Below are positions 1 through 8,491 of a stretch of 64,000 bases of DNA, piece by piece. This DNA is from Evansella caseinilytica (GTDB lineage: Bacteria; Bacillota; Bacilli; Bacillales; Salisediminibacteriaceae). A program made the translations under genes and the position numbers. The stretch spans positions 141,025 through 205,024 of the forward strand of contig NZ_FNPI01000008.1 of NCBI RefSeq assembly GCF_900107275.1. Direction: 5' to 3'. Each line of letters opens with the position of its first letter. The first letter of the stretch is position 1. The notes under the pieces were generated by a model, which did no database searches, was not told the origin of the DNA, and saw nothing but the letters and a program-made list of their open reading frames with translations.

Positions 1-1
1 G

Positions 2-796
2 CTGCCGGAGGGGGAAAGTCCGTTGGAAAAAATCATTGAAGAAAAGATCGCCAGTCAGACCAGGCTGCTGCTTGAAAAAGCATCGCTGAATCAACAGTCC
101 TTGGAGCAGGAAAAAGACGAGCTGTTATCCTGGATTCATGAAATGAAAACACCGCTGACGGCGATGCATTTAATTATTGATCGGCTGGAGGATGAAACAA
201 CGAAAGCCCAGCTAACCTATGAATGGTTGCGAATTCATCTGCTGCTTGATAAGCAGCTTCACCAAAAGCGGATTCCGTTTATCGAAAATGACCTGTATTT
301 TGAAGCCATCGACATCGAAGCCATGCTTTATAAAGAAATAAAAGAACTCCAGTCCTGGTGTATTCAAAAAGGGATCGGTTTTGATATTCAGCTGCAGGTA
401 ACCGAAGTGGTGAGTGACTACAAGTGGTTATCATTTATCATCAGGCAACTGCTGTCAAACGCAGTAAAATACAGCAATGCTTCCGATATCGTCGTCACAA
501 GCCGGTCCCAGGATGATCAGACAATCATCGACGTAAAGGATTCCGGGCGGGGCATCGACTCGAAGGATATTTCGCGCATCTTTGAAAAAGGCTTTACATC
601 CACGGCTAAAGAACGGGAAAATACCGCAACAGGCATGGGGCTTTACCTTGCCAAGAAAGCTGCGCAGCCGCTACTGATCCACATCGATGTACAGTCACAG
701 GCGGGAGCCGGAACGACGTTTACGTTAATTTTTCCAAGAAAAAATGAGTTTGCTAATATGCTGAGGGGATGTGCCAAGAACAAATTCTATTTTTAA
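2..796 (+). CDS. BceS-like sensor histidine kinase, 5' truncated by window edge
   Basis: This is the cytoplasmic kinase part of an intramembrane-sensing histidine kinase of the BceS type, which senses flux through a BceAB transporter and phosphorylates a BceR-type regulator. The frame is already open at position 2, so the N-terminus, with the two membrane helices expected for the family, lies outside the window. Visible are the H-box HEMKTPLTA (phospho-acceptor His), the N-box LLSNAVKYS, the G1 box DSGRGID and the G2 box TGMGLYLAKK. The pairing with the BceAB-type genes just downstream supports the call. A family B repeat begins within about 10 bp of the stop codon, so the last few residues may be altered compared with relatives. 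Confidence 0.85.
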   Translation: MPEGESPLEKIIEEKIASQTRLLLEKASLNQQSLEQEKDELLSWIHEMKTPLTAMHLIIDRLEDETTKAQLTYEWLRIHLLLDKQLHQKRIPFIENDLYFEAIDIEAMLYKEIKELQSWCIQKGIGFDIQLQVTEVVSDYKWLSFIIRQLLSNAVKYSNASDIVVTSRSQDDQTIIDVKDSGRGIDSKDISRIFEKGFTSTAKERENTATGMGLYLAKKAAQPLLIHIDVQSQAGAGTTFTLIFPRKNEFANMLRGCAKNKFYF

Positions 797-806
797 TAAT
801 ATAAGT

Positions 807-933
807 GCAATGGCTAGGCTCGCTGCGTGCCCAATGGGAAAAACCACTCCTATCGGTCTTTTGAAAATAGCAGCGGCTTCACTCATTGCTTCGCGGATGT
901 CTCAAAAGAAAAAACGCCTTTTTGAGACATCCA
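807..933 (-). repeat. Family B dispersed element, short form, with variant terminal hairpin
   Basis: The segment from GCAATGG to CACTCATTGC matches the element at 62705-62852 in order and orientation, including AACCACTCCTA and CGGCT-CACTCATTGC. The terminal hairpin here is built on GATGTCTCAA / TTGAGACATC (896-932), whereas other copies use a TGTTTGTTCAAAAAG stem. It may also act as the terminator between the kinase and the transporter genes. A short open frame over it (771-953) looks spurious. Confidence 0.6.
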
Positions 934-943
934 CTGATATGAT

Positions 944-971
944 AAGCATGTGACAACATTGTCACATGCTT
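944..971. promoter_or_regulatory. Candidate BceR-type operator upstream of bceAB
   Basis: Two 13-bp arms (AAGCATGTGACAA and TTGTCACATGCTT) form an inverted repeat around a 2-nt centre. The core TGACA-N4-TGTCA fits the reported BceR-family pattern TNACA-N4-TGTNA. It lies 104 bp before the bceA start, with AT-rich promoter-like DNA between (TATGCTTATACAG near 1030). The dyad is seen directly; the regulator is inferred. Confidence 0.6.
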
Positions 972-1075
972 CTGTTCATTTGTTCGTCCAATCGAAGGAA
1001 TCATTTTCGCTGTCCGGTTATGATTGTCTTATGCTTATACAGCAATTGATTTGAATAACGAGGAGGAAATCTTGA

Positions 1076-1837
1076 ATGACCATATTAGAAGCAACGAACA
1101 TTCACAAAAGCTACGGAAACAAATTTAATAAACAAGAAGTGTTGAAAGGGCTCGATATTCGGGTAGACAAGGGGGAGTTTGTCAGCATTATGGGGGCTTC
1201 CGGATCAGGAAAAACCACGTTGCTGAACGTGCTGTCTTCCATTGACAGGCTTACCCGAGGCTCGATCAAAATCGAAGGCAGCGAAATGACCAGCATGAAA
1301 GAAAAGCAGCTCGCCCAATTCCGCAAAACACATCTAGGCTTTATTTTTCAGGAATATAATTTGCTGGATACACTGACAGTGAAGGAAAACATTCTCCTGC
1401 CATTGTCTGTCACGAAAACACCGAAGAAAATCGCCAACCAAAAATTTAAAGAAGTGGCCACCGAGCTCGGCATCTTCGATTTGAAGGATAAGTATCCGAA
1501 CGAAATCTCCGGCGGGCAAAAACAGCGCGCGTCGGCAGCAAGAGCGTTTATTCATGAGCCAAGCATTATCTTTGCTGACGAACCGACTGGGGCTCTCGAT
1601 TCCAAATCGGCTTCCGATCTGCTGAATAAGCTGACGACAATGAATCAAAAGCTTGCGGCAACGATTGTGATGGTCACCCATGACCCGGTGGCAGCCAGTT
1701 ATTGCAACCGCATCATTTTCATTAAGGACGGACAATTATACACCCAGCTGAACAAAGGCGAGCAATCGCGGCAGAGCTTTTTTCAGGATGTCATGAAAAC
1801 GCAAGGTGTTTTAGGCGGGGTGCAGAATGAGCATTAA
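1076..1837 (+). CDS. bceA: BceA-type ABC transporter ATP-binding protein
   Basis: Predicted ATPase of a Bce-type peptide antibiotic resistance and sensing transporter (bacitracin-like peptides), 253 residues. Visible motifs are Walker [10 protein letters not shown] (residues 40-48), the Q-loop region [10 protein letters not shown], signature ISGGQKQR (144-151), Walker B IIFADEP followed by the D-loop GALDS, and the H-loop VTHDP. The ATG follows GAGGAGG at 1061-1067. It overlaps the permease gene by 11 nt, indicating translational coupling. Together with the kinase fragment upstream it forms the usual BceRS-BceAB arrangement; the response regulator would lie before the window. Substrate specificity cannot be read from the sequence. 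Confidence 0.88.
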   Translation: MTILEATNIHKSYGNKFNKQEVLKGLDIRVDKGEFVSIMGASGSGKTTLLNVLSSIDRLTRGSIKIEGSEMTSMKEKQLAQFRKTHLGFIFQEYNLLDTLTVKENILLPLSVTKTPKKIANQKFKEVATELGIFDLKDKYPNEISGGQKQRASAARAFIHEPSIIFADEPTGALDSKSASDLLNKLTTMNQKLAATIVMVTHDPVAASYCNRIIFIKDGQLYTQLNKGEQSRQSFFQDVMKTQGVLGGVQNEH

Positions 1838-3773
1838 TCAGCTGATCATCCAAAACCTGAAAAAAAATCTAAAAAACTATTACCTGTACGTTTTTGCCCT
1901 TGTCTTCAGCGTCGCCCTTTACTTTGCCTTCGTCACCCTGCAATACGATCCGGCGCTGGACGAAACAAAAGGAAGCATTAAAGGGGCGGCATCAATTAAA
2001 GTTGCTTCTATCTTGCTCGTGGCGATCGTTACCGTGTTTCTTTTGTATGCCAACAATATTTTTATCAAACGCCGCAGTAAGGAAATTGGTTTATTTCAAC
2101 TGATCGGCATGACAAAAGGAAAAGTGTTCCGCATTCTCAGCGCTGAAAACTTTATCCTTTATTTTGGATCGTTGCTGATTGGCATTTTCGTCGGCTTTTC
2201 GATTTCCAAATTCATCATGATGATTCTGTTTAAGATCACAGGCGTGGACACCGTTGCCACCCTGCGTTTTTCGACGGAAGCGTTCATTCAAACGATCATT
2301 GTCTTTGGCTTCATCTATTTGCTGATCATGCTGATCAACTATATTTTTGTAAAGCGGCAGACGATATTGTCGTTATTCCAGGTCATTTCCACTACGGAGG
2401 ATAAGATAAAAAAAGTTTCTTTTTTCCAAATAATAATTGGCATCGTCGGCATCGGCTCCATCGCCAGCGGCTACTTCGTCTCGACGCAATTATTTGGCGG
2501 CGCCTTTCAAACGGTTGATGAGCTGTTCCTGGCAATGGCTTTTATTCTCGGCTCCGTCATTATCGGGACATACCTCTTCTATAAAGGATCTGTCAGCTTT
2601 CTGTTTCATTTAATCAGAAAAAAGAAAGGCGGCTATCTGTCGGTGAACGCTGCCTTGTCGCTGTCATCGATAATGTTTCGCATGAAATCAAACGCCTTGC
2701 TGCTGACGATCATCACAACCGTATCGGCACTTGCCATCGGCTTGTTGTCTTTAAGCTATATCTCCTACTATTCGGCGGAGAAATCATCAGAGGAATACGT
2801 CCCTGCGGACTTTGCCATGACAACAAGGGAAGATGCAGACTTGTTTATGGAGGCGCTGCAAGCAAACGGTATTGAATATCGGGCTAAAACCATTGATGTC
2901 GTCCAGGCGGACATCAATGTCGAGGACATATCATTGAGCAGCAATTTAAATAACATGCATGAGGATTTTAATATACTGACTGTTCCCGTCATCAGTGACC
3001 AGGCGGTGGACGGAATCGACCTGACTCCGGAGGAAGCTGTTTTTACCGGCTATAACGACTTAATACAAAAATATATGCCTCTGAAGGATTCCGGTCAGAT
3101 CGAATTAATCGGAAGCAACGATGTCATCCCGCTGAATTACTCAGGAATGAAAAAGGATTTCATCGTTTCCAACTATTTCACTATGGGCGGTCCGGTTGCC
3201 ATCGTCGATGAAACAACCTTTGAACGCCTGACCAAGGATATCAATCCCGATATACAAAAAGCGTCTTCCGTTTACATCGGCATCGATATTTCCAACAAAG
3301 CCGAAATCGAAGCGGCAAATGACCTTTTTCAAACGATGGATTTTACCGATGAGTCCCCGCACGAATCCAGGCTGATGATATGCAACGAGCAGAAACAGTC
3401 AATGGGGCTGATCATGTTTATCGTCGGCTTTTTAGGATTGACGTTCCTCGTCACCTCCGGCTGTATTCTTTATTTTAAACAAATGGATGAGAGCGAGGAA
3501 GAACGGCCGAATTATACCATTTTGCGAAAGCTCGGATTCACCCGCCCGGACCTGTTGAAAGGAATACGAGTGAAACAGCTGTTCAGCTTCGGAATACCGC
3601 TTGTTATTGGACTAAGCCACAGCTACTTCGCTGTCCAATCGGGCTGGTTCATGTTCGGTACCGAGCTGTGGACACCGATGATCATCGTCATGGTGTTATA
3701 TACCGCGCTGTATTCTATTTTCGGCTTCCTTTCTGTCCTATACTACAAAAAAGTAATTAAAGAGTCCTTGTAG
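1827..3773 (+). CDS. bceB: BceB-type ABC transporter permease
   Basis: Membrane subunit of a Bce-type transporter, 648 residues, close to the usual length. Hydrophobic segments at about residues 15-35, 55-75, 105-130, 150-175, 200-220, 230-255 and 290-310 precede a long hydrophilic stretch at about 315-515, the large extracellular domain between TM7 and TM8 typical of this family. Three more membrane segments lie near the C-terminus. FtsX-like sequence around [23 protein letters not shown] fits the family. The start overlaps the end of bceA. The product should move with BceA and signal to the BceS-like kinase. Confidence 0.87.
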   Translation: MSINQLIIQNLKKNLKNYYLYVFALVFSVALYFAFVTLQYDPALDETKGSIKGAASIKVASILLVAIVTVFLLYANNIFIKRRSKEIGLFQLIGMTKGKVFRILSAENFILYFGSLLIGIFVGFSISKFIMMILFKITGVDTVATLRFSTEAFIQTIIVFGFIYLLIMLINYIFVKRQTILSLFQVISTTEDKIKKVSFFQIIIGIVGIGSIASGYFVSTQLFGGAFQTVDELFLAMAFILGSVIIGTYLFYKGSVSFLFHLIRKKKGGYLSVNAALSLSSIMFRMKSNALLLTIITTVSALAIGLLSLSYISYYSAEKSSEEYVPADFAMTTREDADLFMEALQANGIEYRAKTIDVVQADINVEDISLSSNLNNMHEDFNILTVPVISDQAVDGIDLTPEEAVFTGYNDLIQKYMPLKDSGQIELIGSNDVIPLNYSGMKKDFIVSNYFTMGGPVAIVDETTFERLTKDINPDIQKASSVYIGIDISNKAEIEAANDLFQTMDFTDESPHESRLMICNEQKQSMGLIMFIVGFLGLTFLVTSGCILYFKQMDESEEERPNYTILRKLGFTRPDLLKGIRVKQLFSFGIPLVIGLSHSYFAVQSGWFMFGTELWTPMIIVMVLYTALYSIFGFLSVLYYKKVIKESL

Positions 3774-3790
3774 GTTATGAATGAAGGAAG

Positions 3791-3834
3791 GGTCGCCCAA
3801 AAGGTTGCATAAATGTGGCCTTTTGGACGGCCCC
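3791..3834. terminator. Hairpin after bceB
   Basis: GGTCGCCCAAAAGG and CCTTTTGGACGGCC form an imperfect stem around a 14-nt loop, 18 nt after the bceB stop. The T-run is poor (CCCATTTATG). The rest of the gap to 4040 (GC-richer, with CCGCCGCTCCCAGCTGC and GAGGAAACCAGCC) shows no gene; it looks like the dispersed intergenic sequence common in this window. Confidence 0.5.
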
Positions 3835-4044
3835 ATTTATGTTCTAGATTGCTTTTGCGACATCCTCCGCCGCTCCCAGCTGCCGTTTGCAACCGGGGAA
3901 AACAAGTGGAATTAGCGGAAAAAACGAGGAAACCAGCCTTCCGAATATAGCCAAAACCGGAGGCACGAAATCCATGGAGCAAAAATGACAAATCTGGTTT
4001 TCATACTCCCTGATCAGACAAACAATAGGTATGTGATAATTACT

Positions 4045-4082
4045 TTGACAGATAGAGTAATATGCGCTAAAATTACTCTATC
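4045..4082 (+). promoter_or_regulatory. padR promoter with overlapping PadR operator
   Basis: -35 TTGACA (4045-4050), a 17-bp spacer and -10 TAAAAT (4068-4073). A perfect 11-bp inverted repeat (GATAGAGTAAT at 4051-4061, ATTACTCTATC at 4072-4082) covers the spacer and -10 box. A repressor bound here would block polymerase, which is typical PadR autoregulation. Confidence 0.78.
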
Positions 4083-4113
4083 AGATAGAACAATAAAAAA
4101 CAGAAGGTGAATT

Positions 4114-4443
4114 ATGATCAGGAGTGATATTATCCGTGGACACTTAGAATCGATTATTCTGCGGTTAATCATTGAAAAAGACCGATATGGATATGAAATT
4201 TCCAAGGAAATCAGCCTGCGGACAAACAATCGTTTCCAAATAAAGGAAGCCACCCTTTACGCAGTTTTTCAGCGGCTGGAAAAGAAAGAACTGATTGCCT
4301 CGTATATAGGAGATATTTCTCATGGAGGAAGAAGAAAATATTACACGATAACAACACTAGGCAAGGCTTATTTAAAGGAGACAAGAAAAGAGTGGCAGGA
4401 AACTAAGGAGATTATCGACCTATTCATGGAGGGATTAGAGTGA
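4114..4443 (+). CDS. PadR-family transcriptional regulator
   Basis: Small winged-helix repressor of 109 residues. The N-terminal half has the PadR pattern GHLESIILRLI...YGYEISKEIS...ATLYAVFQRLEKKELI, followed by the wing SHGGRRKYYTIT and a C-terminal dimerisation helix. The ATG has AAGGTGA upstream. The next gene begins inside its stop codon (GTGA overlap), so the two are co-translated. The perfect operator over its own promoter points to autorepression. Such PadR/HAAS pairs often respond to envelope stress or membrane-active compounds, but no ligand can be inferred here. Confidence 0.87.
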   Translation: MIRSDIIRGHLESIILRLIIEKDRYGYEISKEISLRTNNRFQIKEATLYAVFQRLEKKELIASYIGDISHGGRRKYYTITTLGKAYLKETRKEWQETKEIIDLFMEGLE

Positions 4444-4850
4444 GTAAAATCAAGGACCATGTCGAGGACCTGTTTAAAAGCATTCCTGACAGTGAAGAAA
4501 AGCAATTAATAAAACAGGAAATATTAGAAAATCTGGAAGAAAAGGTAGCCGACTTAATAACGCAAGGAAAAGAAGAAGAGGATGCCATTAATAAAGCGAT
4601 TGTCGACCTCGGCGATATTGGCGAAATCGAAAAAGAATTAGGGGTAAAGCAGCCGGGGCATCCGGAAAAGAAACGGAAAACAAAATTATTGGACTTAGCG
4701 TTCTCCGTATGGGGAAGTGCCCTTATCATTGCACTGTTTGTTTTTATTAATTTCTACTATACTCCAGATGTCATTTGGTTTGTCTACCCTACATTTGCTG
4801 TTTTATGGTGGCCTTTAGCTATGTACTACCGATGGCTGCGGCTAAAATAA
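4440..4850 (+). CDS. HAAS-domain membrane protein
   Basis: 136 residues. The first ~70 form the helical HAAS/DUF1700-like domain that regularly accompanies PadR regulators (LFKSIPDSEEKQLIKQEI...AINKAIVDLGDIGEIEKELG). It is followed by two membrane helices with the motif WGSALIIALFVFIN and a closing IWFVYP-x-F-x-VLWWPLAMYY. That 2-TM module is the same unit repeated in the next gene. GTG start at 4440 overlapping the padR stop. Expected in the cytoplasmic membrane with the helical domain inside; the role is probably signalling or modulation of the PadR partner, not an enzyme. Confidence 0.72.
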   Translation: MSKIKDHVEDLFKSIPDSEEKQLIKQEILENLEEKVADLITQGKEEEDAINKAIVDLGDIGEIEKELGVKQPGHPEKKRKTKLLDLAFSVWGSALIIALFVFINFYYTPDVIWFVYPTFAVLWWPLAMYYRWLRLK

Positions 4851-4863
4851 AGGAGGGATTATC

Positions 4864-5505
4864 ATGAGACATCCTGAAGCCAGTTTCGCATGGGCCGGAA
4901 GCTTCATGAGCATTATCTTTTTTGTTATCGTCAATTTTTTGACCAGTCCAAGCCACATTTGGTTTATTTATCCCGCTTTCTTTTTACTGCTTTGGCCTGT
5001 GTCTCTGCATTTGATAACAAAAGCCGCGTATAAGATTCACTCTGTGTTCTGCAGCTTCCTGCTTATTATTTTGCTCGCAACCATCAACTTCCTGTACAGC
5101 CCGGAACATCCATGGTTTTTATACGCGTGCTATCCTGTCCTTTGGTGGCCGATTTTCATGTATTTGGGAAAATACAGCGCCTCCGTTTCTGTTGCTGTAG
5201 CCGGCAGCTTCGTTACCATTGCGTATTATACCTTTTTGAACGCGGTCATCTCACCGGTCTATCCATGGGCCGTCTTTCCTGCCTTTGCTGTCTTATGGTG
5301 GCCTCTGGCAACATTTTTCGCAAGAAGAAAAAGATTTTTCCAGCTGTCCGTTTGGGGAAGCGCTTTGACAATTGGATTTTTTATTTTTGTTAATCAGGTA
5401 TCAACACCGGACAACATCTGGGCGGTCTACCCAATATTCACTATTCTATGGTGGCCGTTAACCATGTATTTTTTCAGTTTTAAACGAAAAAACCCGGCTT
5501 GCTGA
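4864..5505 (+). CDS. Membrane protein made of tandem 2-TM repeats
   Basis: 213 residues, almost entirely membrane-embedded. Four consecutive copies of a ~50-residue unit can be read, each ending in a tryptophan-rich motif: IWFIYPAFFLLLWPV, PWFLYACYPVLWWPI, PWAVFPAFAVLWWPL and IWAVYPIFTILWWPL. Each unit also has a G/S-rich helix start (AGSFMSI, VAGSFVTI, WGSALTI) and an N-x(2-4)-SP/TP turn. The last unit is nearly identical to the 2-TM tail of the upstream HAAS protein, so the gene probably grew by duplication of that tail. RBS AAGGAGGG is 5-6 nt before ATG. Function unknown; third gene of the PadR operon. Confidence 0.7.
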   Translation: MRHPEASFAWAGSFMSIIFFVIVNFLTSPSHIWFIYPAFFLLLWPVSLHLITKAAYKIHSVFCSFLLIILLATINFLYSPEHPWFLYACYPVLWWPIFMYLGKYSASVSVAVAGSFVTIAYYTFLNAVISPVYPWAVFPAFAVLWWPLATFFARRKRFFQLSVWGSALTIGFFIFVNQVSTPDNIWAVYPIFTILWWPLTMYFFSFKRKNPAC

Positions 5506-5596
5506 TTTTCTCTCGCACTCTGGTCGTTCTTTCGCAGCGCTTAAAGCTTGTGAATCCGGGCTGGAGAGCTGAAAAAAGATATAGGGTTCCGGAAGG

Positions 5597-5743
5597 CTCC
5601 CAGCTGGGCACAATTTGAGGTTTATCGTAACCGAAATAAGCTTCGGAGTCGCTGGCTAGGCATGAATAAGACCTTTTCGTGACCGAATCTGGCTCCGGAG
5701 ACACCGGCTGGGTATGAATACCAGCTTTTGGTGAGCATCGGAG
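5597..5743. repeat. Imperfect ~52-bp tandem repeat, about 2.8 units
   Basis: Units start near 5597, 5651 and 5703. Each shows GCTGGG/GCTAGGCA-TGAATA, then a CGT-ACCGAA or GTGAGC block, ending in a CGGAG block. Units 1 and 2 share CGTAACCGAA / CGTGACCGAA; units 2 and 3 share GGCATGAATA / GGTATGAATA. No convincing reading frame. The gap 5506-5824 holds only this repeat and the adjoining family A fragment. Confidence 0.6.
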
Positions 5744-5802
5744 GAACAGCGCAACGAAGAGCTTGCCGGCACTGTTTCCCGGACTTATTGAACATCCTCT
5801 GT
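5735..5802 (+). repeat. Family A dispersed element, 3' portion
   Basis: GGAACAGCGCAACGAAGAG...GCACTGTTTCCCGGAC...TTGAACATCCT matches the 3' half of the family A copies at 9679, 20219, 28660 and 38725. The 5' half is replaced by the tandem repeat. Confidence 0.55.
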
Positions 5803-5824
5803 ACTTTTTCCAGCACCTTCCACC

Positions 5825-6685
5825 TTATGCCGTTTTCAATTTTTTCTTGATTCTCATCGCTGTCATTTCCAACAAAATCGCTACTGTTAAGATAAAGTAA
5901 GTAATCGTTCCGACTTCACGCAGGTCGAAGTAAAAGCCGCTTGCCATAAACAAATCGAACCCGATTCCCCCTGCACCGGCAGCTGCCCCCATCGCCACGG
6001 CGACACCGAAGTTGATCTCAAATCGCAAAAATGTCCATGACACAATGTATCTGATCGAAGCGGGAATAACCGCCTGAAAAATGATTTGCCACCAGCGCGC
6101 ACCGCTTGCCTTCAACGCTTCAATGATACCGTTATCCATTTCTTCAAATGATTCGGAATAAGCTTTAGTCAAATACCCTACCGAATGAAACGTCATGCCG
6201 ATCACAGCAGCCACACTTCCAAGACCAGCGGCCACGGCAAAGATAAGCACCCATAAAACCGTCGGAACTGCACGGATAAAAGCAATGACACCTTTCACAA
6301 TATTGGAAACCGTTTTATTCGTTAAGTTCTGTGCCGCCAGCAACCCCAGCAGCAATGCCGCGATTCCGCCCAATAACGTTGTCAGCACGGCCAAGCCAAG
6401 CGTAATCAGCACTTGATAAACAGCTTCCCAAAAGGTAAAGTGGGAAAAATGCGGCTCAAAAAACATCACCCCGAAATTGCGAAGCATGGACAACGTTCCG
6501 CCTACCAGACTGGCATCTTTGTAATCAAAGGTAAAAAAACCGTATACCGTCAACAAAACAAGGCTTATCAACGTCGTTCTAATAACAAATGCTTCCTTCG
6601 TGAAAGGCTTCACCTTGATTTTTGCTTGCCGGTTAAGCACTGCATTTTCTTGTCCGGCCACCGCCGGTTTCATTCGCAATCCCAC
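5825..6685 (-). CDS. phnE: Phosphonate/phosphite ABC transporter permease PhnE (second copy)
   Basis: Inner-membrane permease of the PhnCDE type, 286 residues. The membrane core has six or so hydrophobic segments and the permease loop EALKASGARWWQIIFQAVIPASI, the EAA motif that contacts the ATPase. Family features such as FIRAVPTVLWVLIFA and GAGGIGFDLF are visible. GTG start at 6685 shares one base with the stop codon of the upstream phnE; an ATG four codons in is an alternative. It is last in the phnD-phnC-phnE-phnE order, read right to left. Two PhnE paralogues usually form a heterodimeric channel. Confidence 0.88.
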   Translation of the reverse strand: MGLRMKPAVAGQENAVLNRQAKIKVKPFTKEAFVIRTTLISLVLLTVYGFFTFDYKDASLVGGTLSMLRNFGVMFFEPHFSHFTFWEAVYQVLITLGLAVLTTLLGGIAALLLGLLAAQNLTNKTVSNIVKGVIAFIRAVPTVLWVLIFAVAAGLGSVAAVIGMTFHSVGYLTKAYSESFEEMDNGIIEALKASGARWWQIIFQAVIPASIRYIVSWTFLRFEINFGVAVAMGAAAGAGGIGFDLFMASGFYFDLREVGTITYFILTVAILLEMTAMRIKKKLKTA

Positions 6686-7476
6686 TACAATATCACCCTT
6701 CTGATATAATTTGAAAGAAATTCAATCGCAAAGATGGACAGCATGATCGCGATGACAACCAGGCTCGCGGCATTGTAGTTTAAACTTTTATAATAAAGAT
6801 CAAAGGAAAAGCCGATGCCTGTACCAGTCAGGATGCCGACAAGCGTGGCGCTCCGGATGTTCGTTTCGAACGTAAACAGCAGCCAGCTTATCATTTGCGG
6901 AATGCTTGATGGAATGACGGAATGAATAATAATCGATGGATAGCTTGCTCCGGTGGCCCGCAATGCTTCCACTGAACTGTTGCTTACCTCATCGATGGTT
7001 TCCATAAACGCCCGGGTTAAAAATCCAAAGGAGACAAAAAACAACGCAAAATAACCGGTTAATGCGCTTTGCCCGAACGAAAACAACAGGATCATCGCCC
7101 AGGCCGCAACATCGATGTTTCGGAACAAGGTTGCTATTCCTCTGGCAAAAGTACCGAGAAAGCTGTTCACTCTCGTTGTGCTGGAGCCGATGATGGCAAA
7201 CACCAGGGCGAAAACACCAGCAACGGTGGAAGCTGCAAGGGAGATAAGCAGCGTTTCCCGAAGGTTCTCCCAGATTCTCGGCAGCTTATCCAGCGCATCC
7301 TGATTCGGATAAAAATTTTTTATTCCCCACTCCACAGCCTGAGGGATGGATGTCAATCCTTTGACTGCGTCAAATTGTGTAATGACCATCGCCCCGTAGG
7401 TCACTAACAGTAAAATTCCGATAAGAATCAAGGAAACGAGTCTTTTTTTCAAAAAGAAATTTGTATTAACCGGCAT
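6685..7476 (-). CDS. phnE: Phosphonate/phosphite ABC transporter permease PhnE (first copy)
   Basis: Permease paralogue of about 263 residues. EAA loop EALRATGASYPSIIIHSVIPSSI, the family signature LFRNIDVAAWAMILLFSFG, and a GILTGTGIGFSFDLYY segment near the C-terminus. ATG at 7476 is preferred over the in-frame GTG at 7485 because AGGTGA sits 5 nt before the ATG. Just upstream a 15-bp block (TTTGTCACCTACATC on the plus strand) occurs twice in tandem, duplicating this ribosome binding site and five codons at the end of phnC. The gene overlaps phnC by 11 bp. Confidence 0.87.
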   Translation of the reverse strand: MPVNTNFFLKKRLVSLILIGILLLVTYGAMVITQFDAVKGLTSIPQAVEWGIKNFYPNQDALDKLPRIWENLRETLLISLAASTVAGVFALVFAIIGSSTTRVNSFLGTFARGIATLFRNIDVAAWAMILLFSFGQSALTGYFALFFVSFGFLTRAFMETIDEVSNSSVEALRATGASYPSIIIHSVIPSSIPQMISWLLFTFETNIRSATLVGILTGTGIGFSFDLYYKSLNYNAASLVVIAIMLSIFAIEFLSNYIRRVIL

Positions 7477-8269
7477 TTTTGTCACCTACATCTTTGTCAC
7501 CTACATCAATCATTAGTGTCTCGGCTTCCGAACCGTAGATCCGGACAATATCTTCATTCGTCATCTTGTCCGGCGAGCCATTATAAACAACTTCCCCGCG
7601 GCTTACGCCGATTATGCGATCGGAATACTTCAGCGCTATCTCTACCTGATGCAGATTGATTAATACGGTAATCCCCATGGATGACGAAATATTTTGCAGG
7701 TGATCCATAATGATTTTCGAAGCGTTTGGATCGAGAGATGCGATCGGTTCATCGCACAACAGCATTTTCGGGTTTTGAAGCAGCGCCCTGCCAATGCCGA
7801 CACGTTGCTTTTGCCCGCCGCTTAACTGATCACAACGTTTATACATCTGCTCGCTTAAGCCTAAAATCGACAGGATCTCTACCGCCTGCTGTTTTTCCGC
7901 TTCCGTATATATTCCCAGCGCACCGGCAACCGTGGACTTAAAGCCAAGCCTGCCGTGCAGAACATTCTCCATGACGCTCAGCCGATTCACTAAGTTATAA
8001 TGCTGAAAGATCATCCCGATTTTCGTACGCAGCCGCCGAAGCTCCCGTTTATTCAATGTTGGAACGTTCACCCCGTCAAAAGTAATCGTGCCGCTTGAAG
8101 CGTCGATCATTCGATTAATACAGCGGAGAAGCGTTGATTTTCCCGCCCCGGACGGTCCGATAACGGAGACAAATTCCCCTTCCTTCACAGAAAAGCTGAT
8201 GTTTGCCAAAGCCAATGTGTCACTGCCATACTGCTTTGATACATCCTTTACTTCCAGTAACGCTGTCAT
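7466..8269 (-). CDS. phnC: Phosphonate/phosphite ABC transporter ATP-binding protein PhnC
   Basis: ATPase subunit, 267 residues from the chosen start. Walker A GPSGAGKST (about residues 38-46), Q-loop MIFQHYNLV, signature LSGGQKQR, Walker B MLLCDEPIASLDP, H-loop NLHQVE. The Q-loop and NRLSVMENVLHGRLG are typical of PhnC. ATG at 8269 is chosen because GGGAGGT lies 4-5 nt before it; the longer frame from 8287 has no such site. The C-terminus carries the tandem VGDKD-VGDKN from the 15-bp duplication. It should energise import with the two PhnE proteins and PhnD. Confidence 0.9.
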   Translation of the reverse strand: MTALLEVKDVSKQYGSDTLALANISFSVKEGEFVSVIGPSGAGKSTLLRCINRMIDASSGTITFDGVNVPTLNKRELRRLRTKIGMIFQHYNLVNRLSVMENVLHGRLGFKSTVAGALGIYTEAEKQQAVEILSILGLSEQMYKRCDQLSGGQKQRVGIGRALLQNPKMLLCDEPIASLDPNASKIIMDHLQNISSSMGITVLINLHQVEIALKYSDRIIGVSRGEVVYNGSPDKMTNEDIVRIYGSEAETLMIDVGDKDVGDKNAG

Positions 8270-8491
8270 CGCTACCTCCCTTTCCAAAAATATAACTATC
8301 CCTCAGCCTGATCGGTAATTACACTGCCGCCGATGGATAGTGGGCTTCAGACGTTCATGTACTATTTCCGTCCCCGAGTCACCTTCGAGACAGATGGAAG
8401 CAGACATGATACACGGCATTCTCCCGCCTGCCTCCATAATGCAACTGCTTCGTTTGCCAAACGAATTCGCTCATGATTTTTTCAGGAGTTA
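8270..8491 (-). other. Non-coding spacer inside the phnDC transcript with potential structure
   Basis: 222 bp between phnD and phnC with no credible frame. On the minus strand it contains a TTCGTTT-GGC-AAACGAA hairpin (8449-8465), a GC-rich middle, and near phnC a nested pair ACTATCC...GGATAGT enclosing ATCGG...CCGAT. No T-run follows. It is long for an intra-operon gap and could be a structured leader or processing site; no known riboswitch class was recognised. Confidence 0.35.

Noticed and set aside
771..953. 60-residue frame after the kinase gene
   Set aside because: Lies on a family B repeat and a hairpin, no ribosome binding site, composition not protein-like.
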